Position numbers and translations under genes: made by a program. This document shows positions 1 through 7,225 of a DNA stretch of 17,177 bases, in pieces. The stretch covers positions 1 through 17,177 of the forward strand of contig JBFKQZ010000036.1 of assembly GCA_041627475.1 (NCBI GenBank), in the 5' to 3' direction. The notes under the pieces are model-generated. The model was not told the origin of the DNA and did no database searches. It saw only the letters and a list, made by a program, of their open reading frames with translations. Each line of letters starts with the position of its first letter. Within the stretch, counting starts at the first letter, position 1. This stretch comes from JBFGFG01 sp041627475. Lineage in GTDB: Bacteria > Actinomycetota > Nitriliruptoria > Nitriliruptorales > Nitriliruptoraceae.

Positions 1-5
1 CGTCC

Positions 6-683
6 TCATGCCGGGTCGAACCGGTAGCCGACGCCACGCACGGTGTGGAGGTGGTCGGGGTCGGCCGGGTCCTCCCCCAGCTTGCGGCGCAGGCTCGACA
101 CCTGCATGTCGAGCGCCTTGGTGCTCCCGGTCCAGGCCGTGTCCCAGACCTCGCGGAAGATGGTCTCGCGTGCGACGACGTCGCCCGCGTGCTCCACGAG
201 CAGGGCAAGCAGGTCGAACTCCGTCGGGGTGAGGTCGAGCTCGGCCTCGTCGAGCCACGCCCGGCGCGCGCCGACGTCGACCCGGACCGGCCCGGCCGTG
301 ACGGTGTCGTCCACGTCCGGGTTCGCGCGGCGCAGCAGCGCACGGATCCGCGCCTGCAGCTCGGCGAGGCGGAACGGCTTGGTGACGTAGTCGTCGGCGC
401 CGGCGTCGAGCCCCACCACGACGTCCAGCTCCCCGGAACGGGCCGTCAGCACGAGGATCGGCAACGCGTCCCCGTGCGCCGCGCGGAGCCGGCGGCACAC
501 CTCGACCCCGTCGACGTCCGGCAGCCCGAGGTCGAGCACGACCGCGTCGACCCCGGCCTCCGCGGCCTTCAGCGCCTCGGCGCCCCTGGTCACGTGCTGG
601 ACGTCGTGGCCGGCGGACTCGAGCGCGCCGACGAGCGGTCGGGCGATGCCGACGTCGTCCTCGACCAGCAGCAGTCGCGCCAC
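6..683 (-). CDS. OmpR/PhoB-family response regulator
   Basis: This is a two-component response regulator of 225 aa, a full-length size for the OmpR/PhoB family. The receiver domain (about 1-118) shows the acidic pair D9-D10, phospho-acceptor D51 in VLDLGLPD, switch T80 and K102 in the VTKPF motif. The C-terminal winged helix (about 128-222) has the usual LTPTEFDLLALL and the ending TVRGVGYRF. It should act as a cytoplasmic transcription factor phosphorylated by a membrane kinase. The start is GTG (681-683), chosen because a near-perfect Shine-Dalgarno (GAGGAGGTG, 696-688 on the minus strand) precedes it. It is divergent from an HtrA protease, and the shared upstream region carries 11-bp repeats, so control of itself and of htrA is likely. 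The gene ends 5 bases from the window edge; a partner histidine kinase would be expected just beyond. MprA- or CssR-like is a reasonable guess, not proven. Confidence 0.95.
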   Translation of the reverse strand: MARLLLVEDDVGIARPLVGALESAGHDVQHVTRGAEALKAAEAGVDAVVLDLGLPDVDGVEVCRRLRAAHGDALPILVLTARSGELDVVVGLDAGADDYVTKPFRLAELQARIRALLRRANPDVDDTVTAGPVRVDVGARRAWLDEAELDLTPTEFDLLALLVEHAGDVVARETIFREVWDTAWTGSTKALDMQVSSLRRKLGEDPADPDHLHTVRGVGYRFDPA

Positions 684-737
684 GGCCCACCTCCTCGGAC
701 CGCGAGGCTACGGGCCGTGACCGGCGGGACCACGGCG

Positions 738-803
738 TCCTGACCGGATCCACGGCAGGTCCTTACCGAGTCCTTACCGAGCACGGGGCGGGTGCTGACC
801 ACC
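738..803. promoter_or_regulatory. Array of 11-bp repeats, probable OmpR-family operator
   Basis: Six consecutive 11-base units start at 738, 749, 760, 771, 782 and 793. Units 3 and 4 are identical (TCCTTACCGAG). Units 1 (TCCTGACCGGA) and 6 (TGCTGACCACC) share the core T(C/G)CT(G/T)ACC in exact phase; units 2 and 5 are degenerate. OmpR/PhoB regulators bind direct repeats with an 11-bp period, so this is the likely target of the adjacent response regulator. It lies just upstream of a TACGGT -10 candidate for htrA and upstream of the regulator gene on the other strand. Confidence 0.65.
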
Positions 804-810
804 CCGTCCA

Positions 811-816
811 TACGGT
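811..816 (+). promoter_or_regulatory. Candidate -10 element of htrA
   Basis: TACGGT fits the actinobacterial TANNNT pattern. It begins 7 bases after the last repeat unit, so a bound regulator would cover the -35 position, where no good TTGACA-like hexamer is seen. That arrangement fits an activator-dependent promoter. The same TACGGT hexamer is used at 7815-7820. Confidence 0.35.
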
Positions 817-824
817 TCGTCACA

Positions 825-852
825 ACGTCGGGGGACCTCCCACCCCCGACGT
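825..852 (+). promoter_or_regulatory. Perfect hairpin in the htrA leader
   Basis: ACGTCGGGGG (825-834) is exactly complementary to CCCCCGACGT (843-852), giving a 10-bp GC-rich stem with an 8-base loop. It ends 12 bases before the GGAG Shine-Dalgarno of htrA. It could be an mRNA structure acting on elongation or translation, or a DNA operator; the sequence does not decide. Confidence 0.5.
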
Positions 853-874
853 CCCGACCTCCCGGAGCCACGTG

Positions 875-2068
875 ATGACGACCGAGACGACCGAGACGCT
901 CGACCAGCCGTCGGCGCCGCCGGCCGCCGACGCCGCAGGGCCGTCGCTGCCCCCGCCACCCGCACCCGTGGCGAGTGGTGGCACCGGCCGCCCGGGGCTC
1001 CCGCTGCGCAGCTACGTCGCCGTCGCGCTGACCGCCGCCCTCGGCGCCGGTGCGGTCGTCGTCCCGACCCAGTTCCTCGCGGACGACGCACGGACGCCCA
1101 CCGCCACCGCGGACGCTGTGGCGACGGCGGACGGCGACGCGGCCGCCGAGCCGGTGGCACCGCTGCCCGGCGCCTCCGACGGCTCGCTGGTGGCCGCGGT
1201 CGCGCAGCGCGTCTCCCCGTCGGTCGTCCGGATCAACGCCAACGGCGGGTCCGGCTCCGGCGTCGTGCTCGACGCCGAGGGACGCATCGTCACCAACGCC
1301 CACGTCGTCGGCAGCGCCGGCGAGGTCGAGGTCCTCACGCCCGACGGCGAGACCTTCACCGGCACGGTCCTCGGCACCGACCCCGCGACCGACATCGCCG
1401 TCGTCGAGGTGGACAGCACCGAGCTGCCCGTCCCGGACTGGAGCGGGACCGAGCCGCAGATCGGTGAGGTCGCCGTCGCCATCGGCTCCCCGTTCGGCCT
1501 CGACGGCACCGTCACGTCCGGGATCGTCAGTGCGCTCGGCCGCACCCTGACAGGGCGGACGACCACGCTGACCGACCTCATCCAGACCGACGCGGCGATC
1601 AACCCGGGCAACTCCGGTGGCGCGCTCGTGAACGGGGCGGGCGAGGTCATCGGCATCAACACCGCCATCATCTCCGGCAGCGGCGCGAACGACGGCATCG
1701 GCTTCGCGGTCCCGTCCTCGACCGCCCTGAACGTCGCCGCGGACCTCATCGAGTTCGGCGAGGTGAAGGCCGGCTTCATCGGCATCGAGGGCCAGACCGT
1801 CGACCCGGAGGTCGCCCGGCTCTACAACCTGCCGGTCGAGCAGGGCGCGGTCGTCGCCGCCGTCGGGCCGGACACCCCGGCCGCCGCCGCCGGCCTGCAG
1901 CGCGGTGACATCATCGTCGCCGTCGACGGCGAGGCCGTCGACTCGATGGCTGCCCTGGCCTCGACGGTCCAGCGCCTCGACCCCGGCACCGCGATCACGC
2001 TCACCATCGTCCGCGACGGCGAGCAGCAGGACCTCGACCTCACCCTCGGCGAGCGCCCGACCAGCTGA
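875..2068 (+). CDS. HtrA/DegP-like membrane-anchored serine protease (S1C) with PDZ domain
   Basis: This is a PepD/DegP-type protease of 397 aa for extracytoplasmic protein quality control. A Pro/Ala-rich cytoplasmic tail (about 1-45) is followed by one TM segment (about 46-69), a linker, the trypsin-like domain (about 105-290) and one PDZ domain (about 300-390). The catalytic triad is visible as H143 (TNAHVVG), D173 (TDIAVVEV) and S247 (GNSGGALV). ATG at 875 is preferred over GTG at 872 because GGAG at 864-867 is then 7 bases upstream. It is divergent from a response regulator with an 11-bp repeat array between them. In mycobacteria the MprAB system regulates the HtrA-like gene pepD, and this layout suggests the same logic. 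The fold and activity are secure; the particular subfamily is inferred. Confidence 0.95.
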   Translation: MTTETTETLDQPSAPPAADAAGPSLPPPPAPVASGGTGRPGLPLRSYVAVALTAALGAGAVVVPTQFLADDARTPTATADAVATADGDAAAEPVAPLPGASDGSLVAAVAQRVSPSVVRINANGGSGSGVVLDAEGRIVTNAHVVGSAGEVEVLTPDGETFTGTVLGTDPATDIAVVEVDSTELPVPDWSGTEPQIGEVAVAIGSPFGLDGTVTSGIVSALGRTLTGRTTTLTDLIQTDAAINPGNSGGALVNGAGEVIGINTAIISGSGANDGIGFAVPSSTALNVAADLIEFGEVKAGFIGIEGQTVDPEVARLYNLPVEQGAVVAAVGPDTPAAAAGLQRGDIIVAVDGEAVDSMAALASTVQRLDPGTAITLTIVRDGEQQDLDLTLGERPTS

Positions 2069-2071
2069 CGG

Positions 2072-2150
2072 TCCTGACACGCCCCTGACACCCCTGTCCC
2101 GGCAGCGCGGACCGACCTCCGTAGGGTCGGAGCCCCCGCAGGACAGGGGT
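2072..2150 (+). promoter_or_regulatory. 11-bp direct repeat and inverted repeat masking a ribosome binding site
   Basis: CCTGACAC occurs at 2073-2080 and again at 2084-2091, exactly 11 bases apart. TCCTGAC (2072-2078) is identical to the first seven bases of the htrA array (738-744). Further on, ACCCCTGTCC (2090-2099) is perfectly complementary to GGACAGGGGT (2141-2150), which contains the Shine-Dalgarno of the next gene. An inner stem CCGACC/GGTCGG (2112-2117/2125-2130) lies between the arms. The region could hold an operator for the same regulator and a structure limiting translation, or could simply end the htrA transcript. Confidence 0.4.
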
Positions 2151-2157
2151 GTCGACG

Positions 2158-2757
2158 ATGGACCAGCAGACGATCGCCCGGGCCGGGCGACCCAGCACGG
2201 GCACCGCGCCGATCGCACTCGCGGCGGCGCTCGCGCTGCTGCCGGCGACGACGGTCGCCGTCGTGCTGCAGGCGCCGTCGGCGCTCGTGCTGGCCGCACC
2301 CGCGATGCTGTTCGCGGCACCGGCCGCCGTGCTGCTCGAGCGCGGCTGGCGTGCTGCACGACCTCTTGCGATCGCCGCCACGCTCGCCGGCGTCGCCGCC
2401 GGGCTGGCCGGTGCCCTCGTCCCCGGCACCAGCCGCCCGATGACCGCCCTCCTGGTGCTCGCCGGCGGCGCGTCGGTCACCGCCGGGCTCGTGCTGGGCG
2501 CAGTGACGTGGCTGCCGCGGCTGCGGCGCGGCACGAGGGTCGCCGTTGCGCTGGGCGTCGGGGTCGCGATCGTGCTCGCGACCCCGATCCGGACCGGTGA
2601 CCGGTGCCGGAGCGTCGCGGACCACACGAGGTGCCAGCGGGTCGCGGACCCGGTCCCGGAGAACCTGCTGGTCGCCGGCGCCGCGGCGCTCGGCGTCGGG
2701 TTCGCCCTCAGCTCGCCGCGCGGTACTTCGCGTCCAGGCCCTCGCCCATCCGCATGA
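2158..2757 (+). CDS. Six-TM membrane protein of unknown function
   Basis: I do not recognise the family. The 199-aa product is very rich in Ala, Val and Leu and shows about six hydrophobic segments (roughly 17-36, 42-60, 68-87, 97-115, 124-142, 172-187). Between segments 5 and 6 is a hydrophilic loop with two cysteines (GDRCRS and HTRCQ). With the N-terminus inside, that loop faces outward, so a disulfide is possible. ATG 2158 is preferred over GTG 2149 because GACAGGGG (2142-2149) lies at a suitable distance. Its last 50 bases overlap the 3' end of the SWIM gene on the opposite strand. Its place after htrA, with a matching 11-bp repeat upstream, suggests membership of the same stress regulon; this is inference. 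Confidence 0.65.
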   Translation: MDQQTIARAGRPSTGTAPIALAAALALLPATTVAVVLQAPSALVLAAPAMLFAAPAAVLLERGWRAARPLAIAATLAGVAAGLAGALVPGTSRPMTALLVLAGGASVTAGLVLGAVTWLPRLRRGTRVAVALGVGVAIVLATPIRTGDRCRSVADHTRCQRVADPVPENLLVAGAAALGVGFALSSPRGTSRPGPRPSA

Positions 2758-3676
2758 CGGCGTCCTGGTGGTAGAGCTCGTCGAGCGCCTCGGCGACGAC
2801 GTCGACGTCCCAGCCGAGTGCCTCGGCGAGCTTCGGCGGCGTCGACATGCGCTGCGCCCGCAGCTCGGTGAGCAGCAGCTCGGTGTCGGCCGCCTCGGCG
2901 CCGTCGCCGGCCGCGATCTTCCACGCGGTGTCGGCGGCGCGGACGATCAGCTCCTCGAGCGGGAGCGGGTCGTCGAAGCCCGGGGGCTCGCCGAGCTGGT
3001 CGAACAGCCAGGCGGGGTCCTCGACGCGCCGCGGCTGCAGCACGATCTGGTCGACGTCACCGCGTGCGGTGAACAGGTCGCCGGGCTCGAGCTCGTCGAT
3101 CCCGAGCGCGTCTGGTGAGCGCGCCGCGGTGGCGAGGTCCTCGCCGGTCCGGGCGGCACGCATGGCCGCCCGCAGCGTGCGGACGTCCCTGCCGCGCAGC
3201 CGCAGCAGGAGGAACGGGTCGTCGTCGAGCTGCTGGGCGAGCGCGTGGTGGACCGAGGCGATGTGGCGGCAGGGGTCGCCACCGGTCTCGGTGCAGTTGC
3301 AGGACTCGGTGACCTCGTCGCGTGCGGGCACGAGGTCGACACCGGCGTCGTCGAGCAGCGGCACGGCCTCGGCTGGCAGCCGCCCGTCGGCCACGGCCGC
3401 GGTGAAGCGCAGCTCGGCCGCGAGGGTGTGGACGAGCGCCTCCCACTGGTCGTCGGGGAGCGGCTCGATGTCCAGCACGATCCGCTGCGTCCGCTGCCGA
3501 CCGTGCTGGAAGCTCGCACTGGCCTGGCCCGCCGTGACCTCGAGGCCACGGACGGCACCACGCGAGACGTAGTAGGGCCCACGGCCGAGGCGCTCGGCGT
3601 AGCCGCGCCCCTCCTCGCCCATGGCGGTCAGCCACGCGGCGCTCCACGTGTGCTCTGGGGTTGCCTCGTCACTCAC
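2708..3676 (-). CDS. SWIM zinc-finger protein partner of SNF2 helicase
   Basis: This 322-aa protein contains a SWIM-type zinc motif: C126-X-C128-X7-C136-X-H138 (CNC...CRH), followed by a helical HHALAQQLDDDPFLLLRLRGR stretch typical of the bacterial SWIM proteins encoded beside SNF2 ATPases. The N-terminal part has the usual GRxYYxxGxV-like pattern (about 28-50). The C-terminal 200 aa are acidic and helical, ending in a segment that could be a small winged-helix-like domain. Its GTG start (3674-3676) overlaps the helicase stop as GTGA, indicating translational coupling. The role is probably DNA or protein binding for the helicase; the exact process is unknown. Its 3' end runs 50 bases into the convergent membrane-protein gene. 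Confidence 0.88.
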   Translation of the reverse strand: MSDEATPEHTWSAAWLTAMGEEGRGYAERLGRGPYYVSRGAVRGLEVTAGQASASFQHGRQRTQRIVLDIEPLPDDQWEALVHTLAAELRFTAAVADGRLPAEAVPLLDDAGVDLVPARDEVTESCNCTETGGDPCRHIASVHHALAQQLDDDPFLLLRLRGRDVRTLRAAMRAARTGEDLATAARSPDALGIDELEPGDLFTARGDVDQIVLQPRRVEDPAWLFDQLGEPPGFDDPLPLEELIVRAADTAWKIAAGDGAEAADTELLLTELRAQRMSTPPKLAEALGWDVDVVAEALDELYHQDAVMRMGEGLDAKYRAAS

Positions 3677-6600
3677 GACAGCATCCCGCTCATCTCGGCT
3701 TCCTCGTCGTCGTCGACGTCCTCGGCGTTGAGGGCCACGAGCTCGCGCAGCTCCTCGTCACCGAGCTCGGTGATCCATGCCTCGCCCTGACCGACGACCG
3801 AGTCGGCGAGGGCCTTCTTGCGCTCGAGCAGCTCGTCGATCCGCTCCTCGATCGTCCCGGCGGTGACCATCTTGTGGACCGTCACGGGCCGGTCCTGGCC
3901 GATGCGGTGGGCGCGGTCGGTGGCCTGCTGCTCGACGGCCGGGTTCCACCAGCGGTCGAAGTGCAGCACCTCGGTGGCGCGCGTGAGGTTGAGACCCGAC
4001 CCACCGGCGCGCAGCGACACCAGCAGGATCGGCGGCGCGTCGTCGTCCTCCTGGAAGGCCTCGACCATCTCGTCGCGCTTGCCCAGCGGCGTGCCGCCGT
4101 GCAGGAAGGGCACCGACGGGACGTCGAGCTCGGCCTCCAGGTGCTGGACGAGCAGGTCGCCCATCTCGCGGTACTGCGTGAACACGATCGCGCGGTCGCC
4201 GTTGGTGACGACCTCGGACAGCAGCTCCGTCGCGCGGGTGAGCTTCCCCGAGCGCCCCGGCAGTCGCCCGTTGTCCCGCTGGTACTGCCGCGGGTGGTTG
4301 CAGATCTGCTTCAGCGCGGTCAGCAGCGCGAGGATGCGGCCGCGCCGCTCGAACGACGTGGTCCCCAGCCCCTTGCCGGTGAAGGCCTCCTCGACGGTCG
4401 CCTCGTAGAGCGTCGCCTGCTCGCGCGTGAGCGTGCAGTGGACCGTCATCTCGGTCTTGGGTGGCAGGTCGACGCTGACGTCCGGGTCGGCCTTCTCGCG
4501 GCGCAGCACGAACGGGCTGATCAGCTTGCGCAGGCGCGTGGCGGCCTCGCGGTCGTGCCAGCGTTCGATCGGCACGGCGAAGCGCTGGTTGAAGTTCTTC
4601 TGCGTGCCGAGCAGGCCCGGGGTGGTGAGGTCGAGGATCGCCCACAGCTCGGACAGCCGGTTCTCGATCGGCGTACCCGTGAGCGCGAACTTGACGCGGG
4701 CCTCGAGGCTGCGCGCGGCCTTGGCGCCCTTGGACGAGGCGTTCTTGACCTGCTGCGCCTCGTCGAAGATCACCATGTCCCACGGCACGTCCTCGAGGAG
4801 GTGCTGGTCGCGGCGCAGCAGCGCGTAGGACGTGACGACGACCATGCCGGGCTCGAACGCCGAGCGGTAGTCCGGACGCTCGGTGCCGTGGTGCCGCAGC
4901 ACGTCCAGCTTCGGCGCGAACTTCTCCATCTCGCGCTGCCAGTTGCCGACCACCGAGGTCGGGCAGACGACCAGGTGCGGCCGGTCGCCCGGGCGGTCGG
5001 TGATGGCAGCGATGGCCATGAGCGTCTTGCCCAGACCCATCTCGTCGGCGAGGATCCCGCCGAGGCCGAGCTCGAGCAGGGACTGCATCCAGCCCACGCC
5101 GCGCACCTGGTAGTCGCGCAGCTCGCCCTCGATGTCGGTGATCGTCGCGTCGAGCCGGTCCGGGGCGGCGTGCAGCGTGTCGATGAGGTGGGCCAGCTGG
5201 CCCTCGGCGACGACGTCGACGTGGCCGAGCGACTCGTGCTCGGTCGCCCCGGCGAGTGCGGCGGCGAGCGCCTCGGTGAGGTCGAGCGCGCCGGTGTCGC
5301 CCTCGAGCTTGCGCAGGAGGTCGAGCTGGTCGTGGTCGATGCGCACCCACTGGCCGCGCCACCGCACCAGCGGCTGGCGCAGCTCGACGAGCTGGGTGAA
5401 CTCCTCGGCGTTGAGCGCCTCGTCGCCGAGGGCGATCTCGTAGGCGAAGTCGGCGACGGCACCCATCGAGAACGGCGACTCGCCCTCGACGCGGTCGTCA
5501 CGCTCGACGTTGCCACCGATCCGGATGCGGGCGCGCAGCCGACGCTGCTCGGCCTCGCGCAGCTCCGGCGGGACCTGGACACCGATGCCGGCGCCGCTGA
5601 GGGCGTCCACGCCCTCGCTGAGGAACTCCGCGACCTCGACAGGGGTGAGGTTCACGTGGGTCGGGGTCGCCTCGGACAGCAGTCGGTCCATCGGGGAGAA
5701 CAGGCGGGCGGCGTTGGTGATGCCGCGCACCAGCACGTCCTGCGGGTCGAGGACCTCGCGCTCCCCCAGCTCCATCGGCCCGACACCGTGCGACCAGACC
5801 TCCTCGGCCGGGATGGTGAGGTCGTTGTCGGCGGTGGCCTGGAGCAGGACGTCGACGCGCCAGGGCTCGTCGGCGAGCTCGAGCTCGTCGGACGTCTGCT
5901 TGGTCGCGGGCGGCTTGAGTCGCAGGCACAGCCGGGCGAGGCCGCGTTCGCGCACGCCGAGCAACGGACCTGCCCACTCGTCGATGCTCGCTGCGAGCTC
6001 GTCGGCGTCGATGCGCAGCTTGTCGATCGTGGGCTCGGAGCTGGCGAGCGCGTGGGGGAACATCTCGACCCACGGCCGCTTGTGCCCGCGCCGCCGGATG
6101 TCGCGCTCGGGACGCTGCCCGGCGCGTCCGCACACGTCGGCCACCGCGTCGCAGAACGACCGCAGCAGCGCGAGCGGTTCCCAGACCGCGTTGTCGTCCT
6201 CGTCACGACGCAGCGCGTGCGCGGCGAGCGGCATCGCCTCGGCGAGCGCGGCCAGGCGCTCGTCGGCGCCGGCGGCGATCCGCCAGTGGGCGGTGCCCAT
6301 CGACTCCTCGTCGGCGCGCATGACCGGGACGATCCGACCGGCGGCGACGAACTCCAGCGCGAGCTTGGCGGCGGCGGACCATGCAAGGACCGAGGCGCTG
6401 GGACGCTTCCAGGCCGGCCAGTCCGAGCCCGGCGGCAGCTCGGCGAGGCGGCGCAGCACGGGCAGGACCGGGATGGTGCGGGCACGGACGTCGGTGCGGA
6501 CCAGCGTTGCGCCGTCCGGCTCGATCGTCCGCAGGGTCGTCGCCGTCCCGGCGGGCAGGCCCAGCGCCGCGGCGGCGCCGGCGATGTCGTCGGGCCCCCA

Positions 6601-6684
6601 GCAGGCGAACGCGCCGCCGGCCGGTGCGAGGGTCGACGGGACGAACGTCAACTGGAGTGCGTCGTGGCCTTCCGTTGCCTGCAC
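3673..6684 (-). CDS. SNF2/Swi2-family DEAD/DEAH-box ATPase (helicase-like)
   Basis: This is an SNF2-type DNA translocase of about 1003 aa, the usual size for bacterial HepA/RapA-like stand-alone SNF2 proteins. A long N-terminal region is followed by an SNF2-associated domain (about 390-490, including FAYEIALGDEALNAEEF and LVRWRGQWV). The ATPase core has Walker A DEMGLGKT with K553, Walker B DEAQ at 641-644, motif III LTGTPIENRLSELW, the second RecA lobe with SLRAGGSGLNL, and motif VI QATDRAHRIGQ near 920. The C-terminus (GEAWITELGDEELREL) is family-typical. GTG at 6684 is preferred over an upstream GTG at 6744 because AGGAGG (6694-6689, minus strand) lies 4 bases before it. It overlaps the SWIM gene and probably forms an operon with it. 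A candidate -10 TAGACT lies at 6727-6722. The function is likely remodelling of DNA-protein complexes; the target is unknown. Confidence 0.95.
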   Translation of the reverse strand: MQATEGHDALQLTFVPSTLAPAGGAFACWGPDDIAGAAAALGLPAGTATTLRTIEPDGATLVRTDVRARTIPVLPVLRRLAELPPGSDWPAWKRPSASVLAWSAAAKLALEFVAAGRIVPVMRADEESMGTAHWRIAAGADERLAALAEAMPLAAHALRRDEDDNAVWEPLALLRSFCDAVADVCGRAGQRPERDIRRRGHKRPWVEMFPHALASSEPTIDKLRIDADELAASIDEWAGPLLGVRERGLARLCLRLKPPATKQTSDELELADEPWRVDVLLQATADNDLTIPAEEVWSHGVGPMELGEREVLDPQDVLVRGITNAARLFSPMDRLLSEATPTHVNLTPVEVAEFLSEGVDALSGAGIGVQVPPELREAEQRRLRARIRIGGNVERDDRVEGESPFSMGAVADFAYEIALGDEALNAEEFTQLVELRQPLVRWRGQWVRIDHDQLDLLRKLEGDTGALDLTEALAAALAGATEHESLGHVDVVAEGQLAHLIDTLHAAPDRLDATITDIEGELRDYQVRGVGWMQSLLELGLGGILADEMGLGKTLMAIAAITDRPGDRPHLVVCPTSVVGNWQREMEKFAPKLDVLRHHGTERPDYRSAFEPGMVVVTSYALLRRDQHLLEDVPWDMVIFDEAQQVKNASSKGAKAARSLEARVKFALTGTPIENRLSELWAILDLTTPGLLGTQKNFNQRFAVPIERWHDREAATRLRKLISPFVLRREKADPDVSVDLPPKTEMTVHCTLTREQATLYEATVEEAFTGKGLGTTSFERRGRILALLTALKQICNHPRQYQRDNGRLPGRSGKLTRATELLSEVVTNGDRAIVFTQYREMGDLLVQHLEAELDVPSVPFLHGGTPLGKRDEMVEAFQEDDDAPPILLVSLRAGGSGLNLTRATEVLHFDRWWNPAVEQQATDRAHRIGQDRPVTVHKMVTAGTIEERIDELLERKKALADSVVGQGEAWITELGDEELRELVALNAEDVDDDEEAEMSGMLS

Positions 6685-6826
6685 TCGTCCTCCTGGCGTG
6701 ATGGGGAGTGCGGAACAGGCCAGTCTAATGGGGCCGTGTCGCACCCAGATGTCGGGTCGGCCCCGGTCGGGGGCCCTGACAGCGCGTCACGGGGGTCCGA
6801 GCCCCCGGCAGCGGCGCGCGGCAGGC

Positions 6827-6856
6827 GACCTGCGCCCCATGGACGCAGGTCCATGG
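6827..6856. promoter_or_regulatory. Overlapping inverted repeats between helicase and small-protein gene
   Basis: CCATGGAC-GCAG-GTCCATGG (6837-6856) is a perfect palindrome with 8-bp arms. It overlaps a second perfect inverted repeat, GACCTGCG (6827-6834) with CGCAGGTC (6844-6851). Both cannot form at once because they share bases. The palindrome lies 20 bases upstream of the candidate promoter for the small gene and may be a dimeric repressor site. The rest of the 263-bp gap holds a short CGGGGG/CCCCCG stem (6790-6807) and no credible ORF. Confidence 0.45.
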
Positions 6857-6875
6857 CGAATGGGGAACCCGTCCC

Positions 6876-6904
6876 GTGACATGTGCGTTGTACGGGGCGA
6901 CACT
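6876..6904 (+). promoter_or_regulatory. Candidate promoter of the small acidic protein gene
   Basis: GTGACA (6876-6881) and GACACT (6899-6904) are separated by exactly 17 bases, giving near-consensus -35 and off-consensus -10 elements. This would place the transcript start around 6911 and leave a leader of about 37 bases before the GGAAAGG Shine-Dalgarno (6934-6940). Confidence 0.35.
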
Positions 6905-6947
6905 CCCATCACCCCTCCCCCCTCCTCCCTCCCGGAAAGGCAGCACG

Positions 6948-7211
6948 ATGGCCGACCACGACGTCCTCGACCGGACCGATCGTGAGCACGACGAGCGGAC
7001 GGCCGCCTACTTCGACTTCCTCGAGGCCGAGTTCCCCGAGTGGACGTTCGAGCTCGAGAGCACCGCGACGTGGAGCGGTGACGCCAAGCCGCTGTGGATC
7101 GCCACCCGCGACGGCCACCACCCGCAGTCCGCCCTCAGCGCCGCCAAGCTCCACCGCCGCCTCGAGGACTACGAGGCCCGTCGCTCGGCCCGCTTCGCCG
7201 GCACCAACTGA
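6948..7211 (+). CDS. Small acidic protein of unknown function
   Basis: This is an 87-aa soluble protein with an acidic, charged N-terminus (HDVLDRTDREHDER) and a core pattern FPEWTFEL...KPLWIATRDG...LSAAKLHRRLEDYEARR. The sequence suggests two or three beta strands followed by a helix. It resembles a widespread type of short actinobacterial protein with a 'P-x-W ... W-x-A-x-R' pattern and a terminal helix, whose function is not known to me. ATG 6948 is chosen over an in-frame upstream ATG because GGAAAGG lies 7 bases before it. It stands alone between a divergent helicase and a convergent MarR gene and is followed by a strong hairpin, so it is probably a single-gene transcript. Confidence 0.7.
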   Translation: MADHDVLDRTDREHDERTAAYFDFLEAEFPEWTFELESTATWSGDAKPLWIATRDGHHPQSALSAAKLHRRLEDYEARRSARFAGTN

Positions 7212-7225
7212 CCCGCACGCAGCAA

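Noticed and set aside
590..2359. A 589-aa minus-strand open frame opposite htrA
   Set aside because: It is a shadow of htrA and of the response-regulator promoter, with no domain pattern.
6790..6807. CGGGGG/CCCCCG hairpin as a terminator
   Set aside because: It lies between two divergent genes where no transcript is expected to end, and the stem is only 6 bp. It is more likely chance or part of the regulatory region.
3661..6879. A 1072-aa plus-strand open frame across the helicase
   Set aside because: It is antisense to an SNF2 gene with all motifs intact. Its composition is biased to Arg, Gly, Val and Asp, typical of reverse-strand frames in high-GC DNA.
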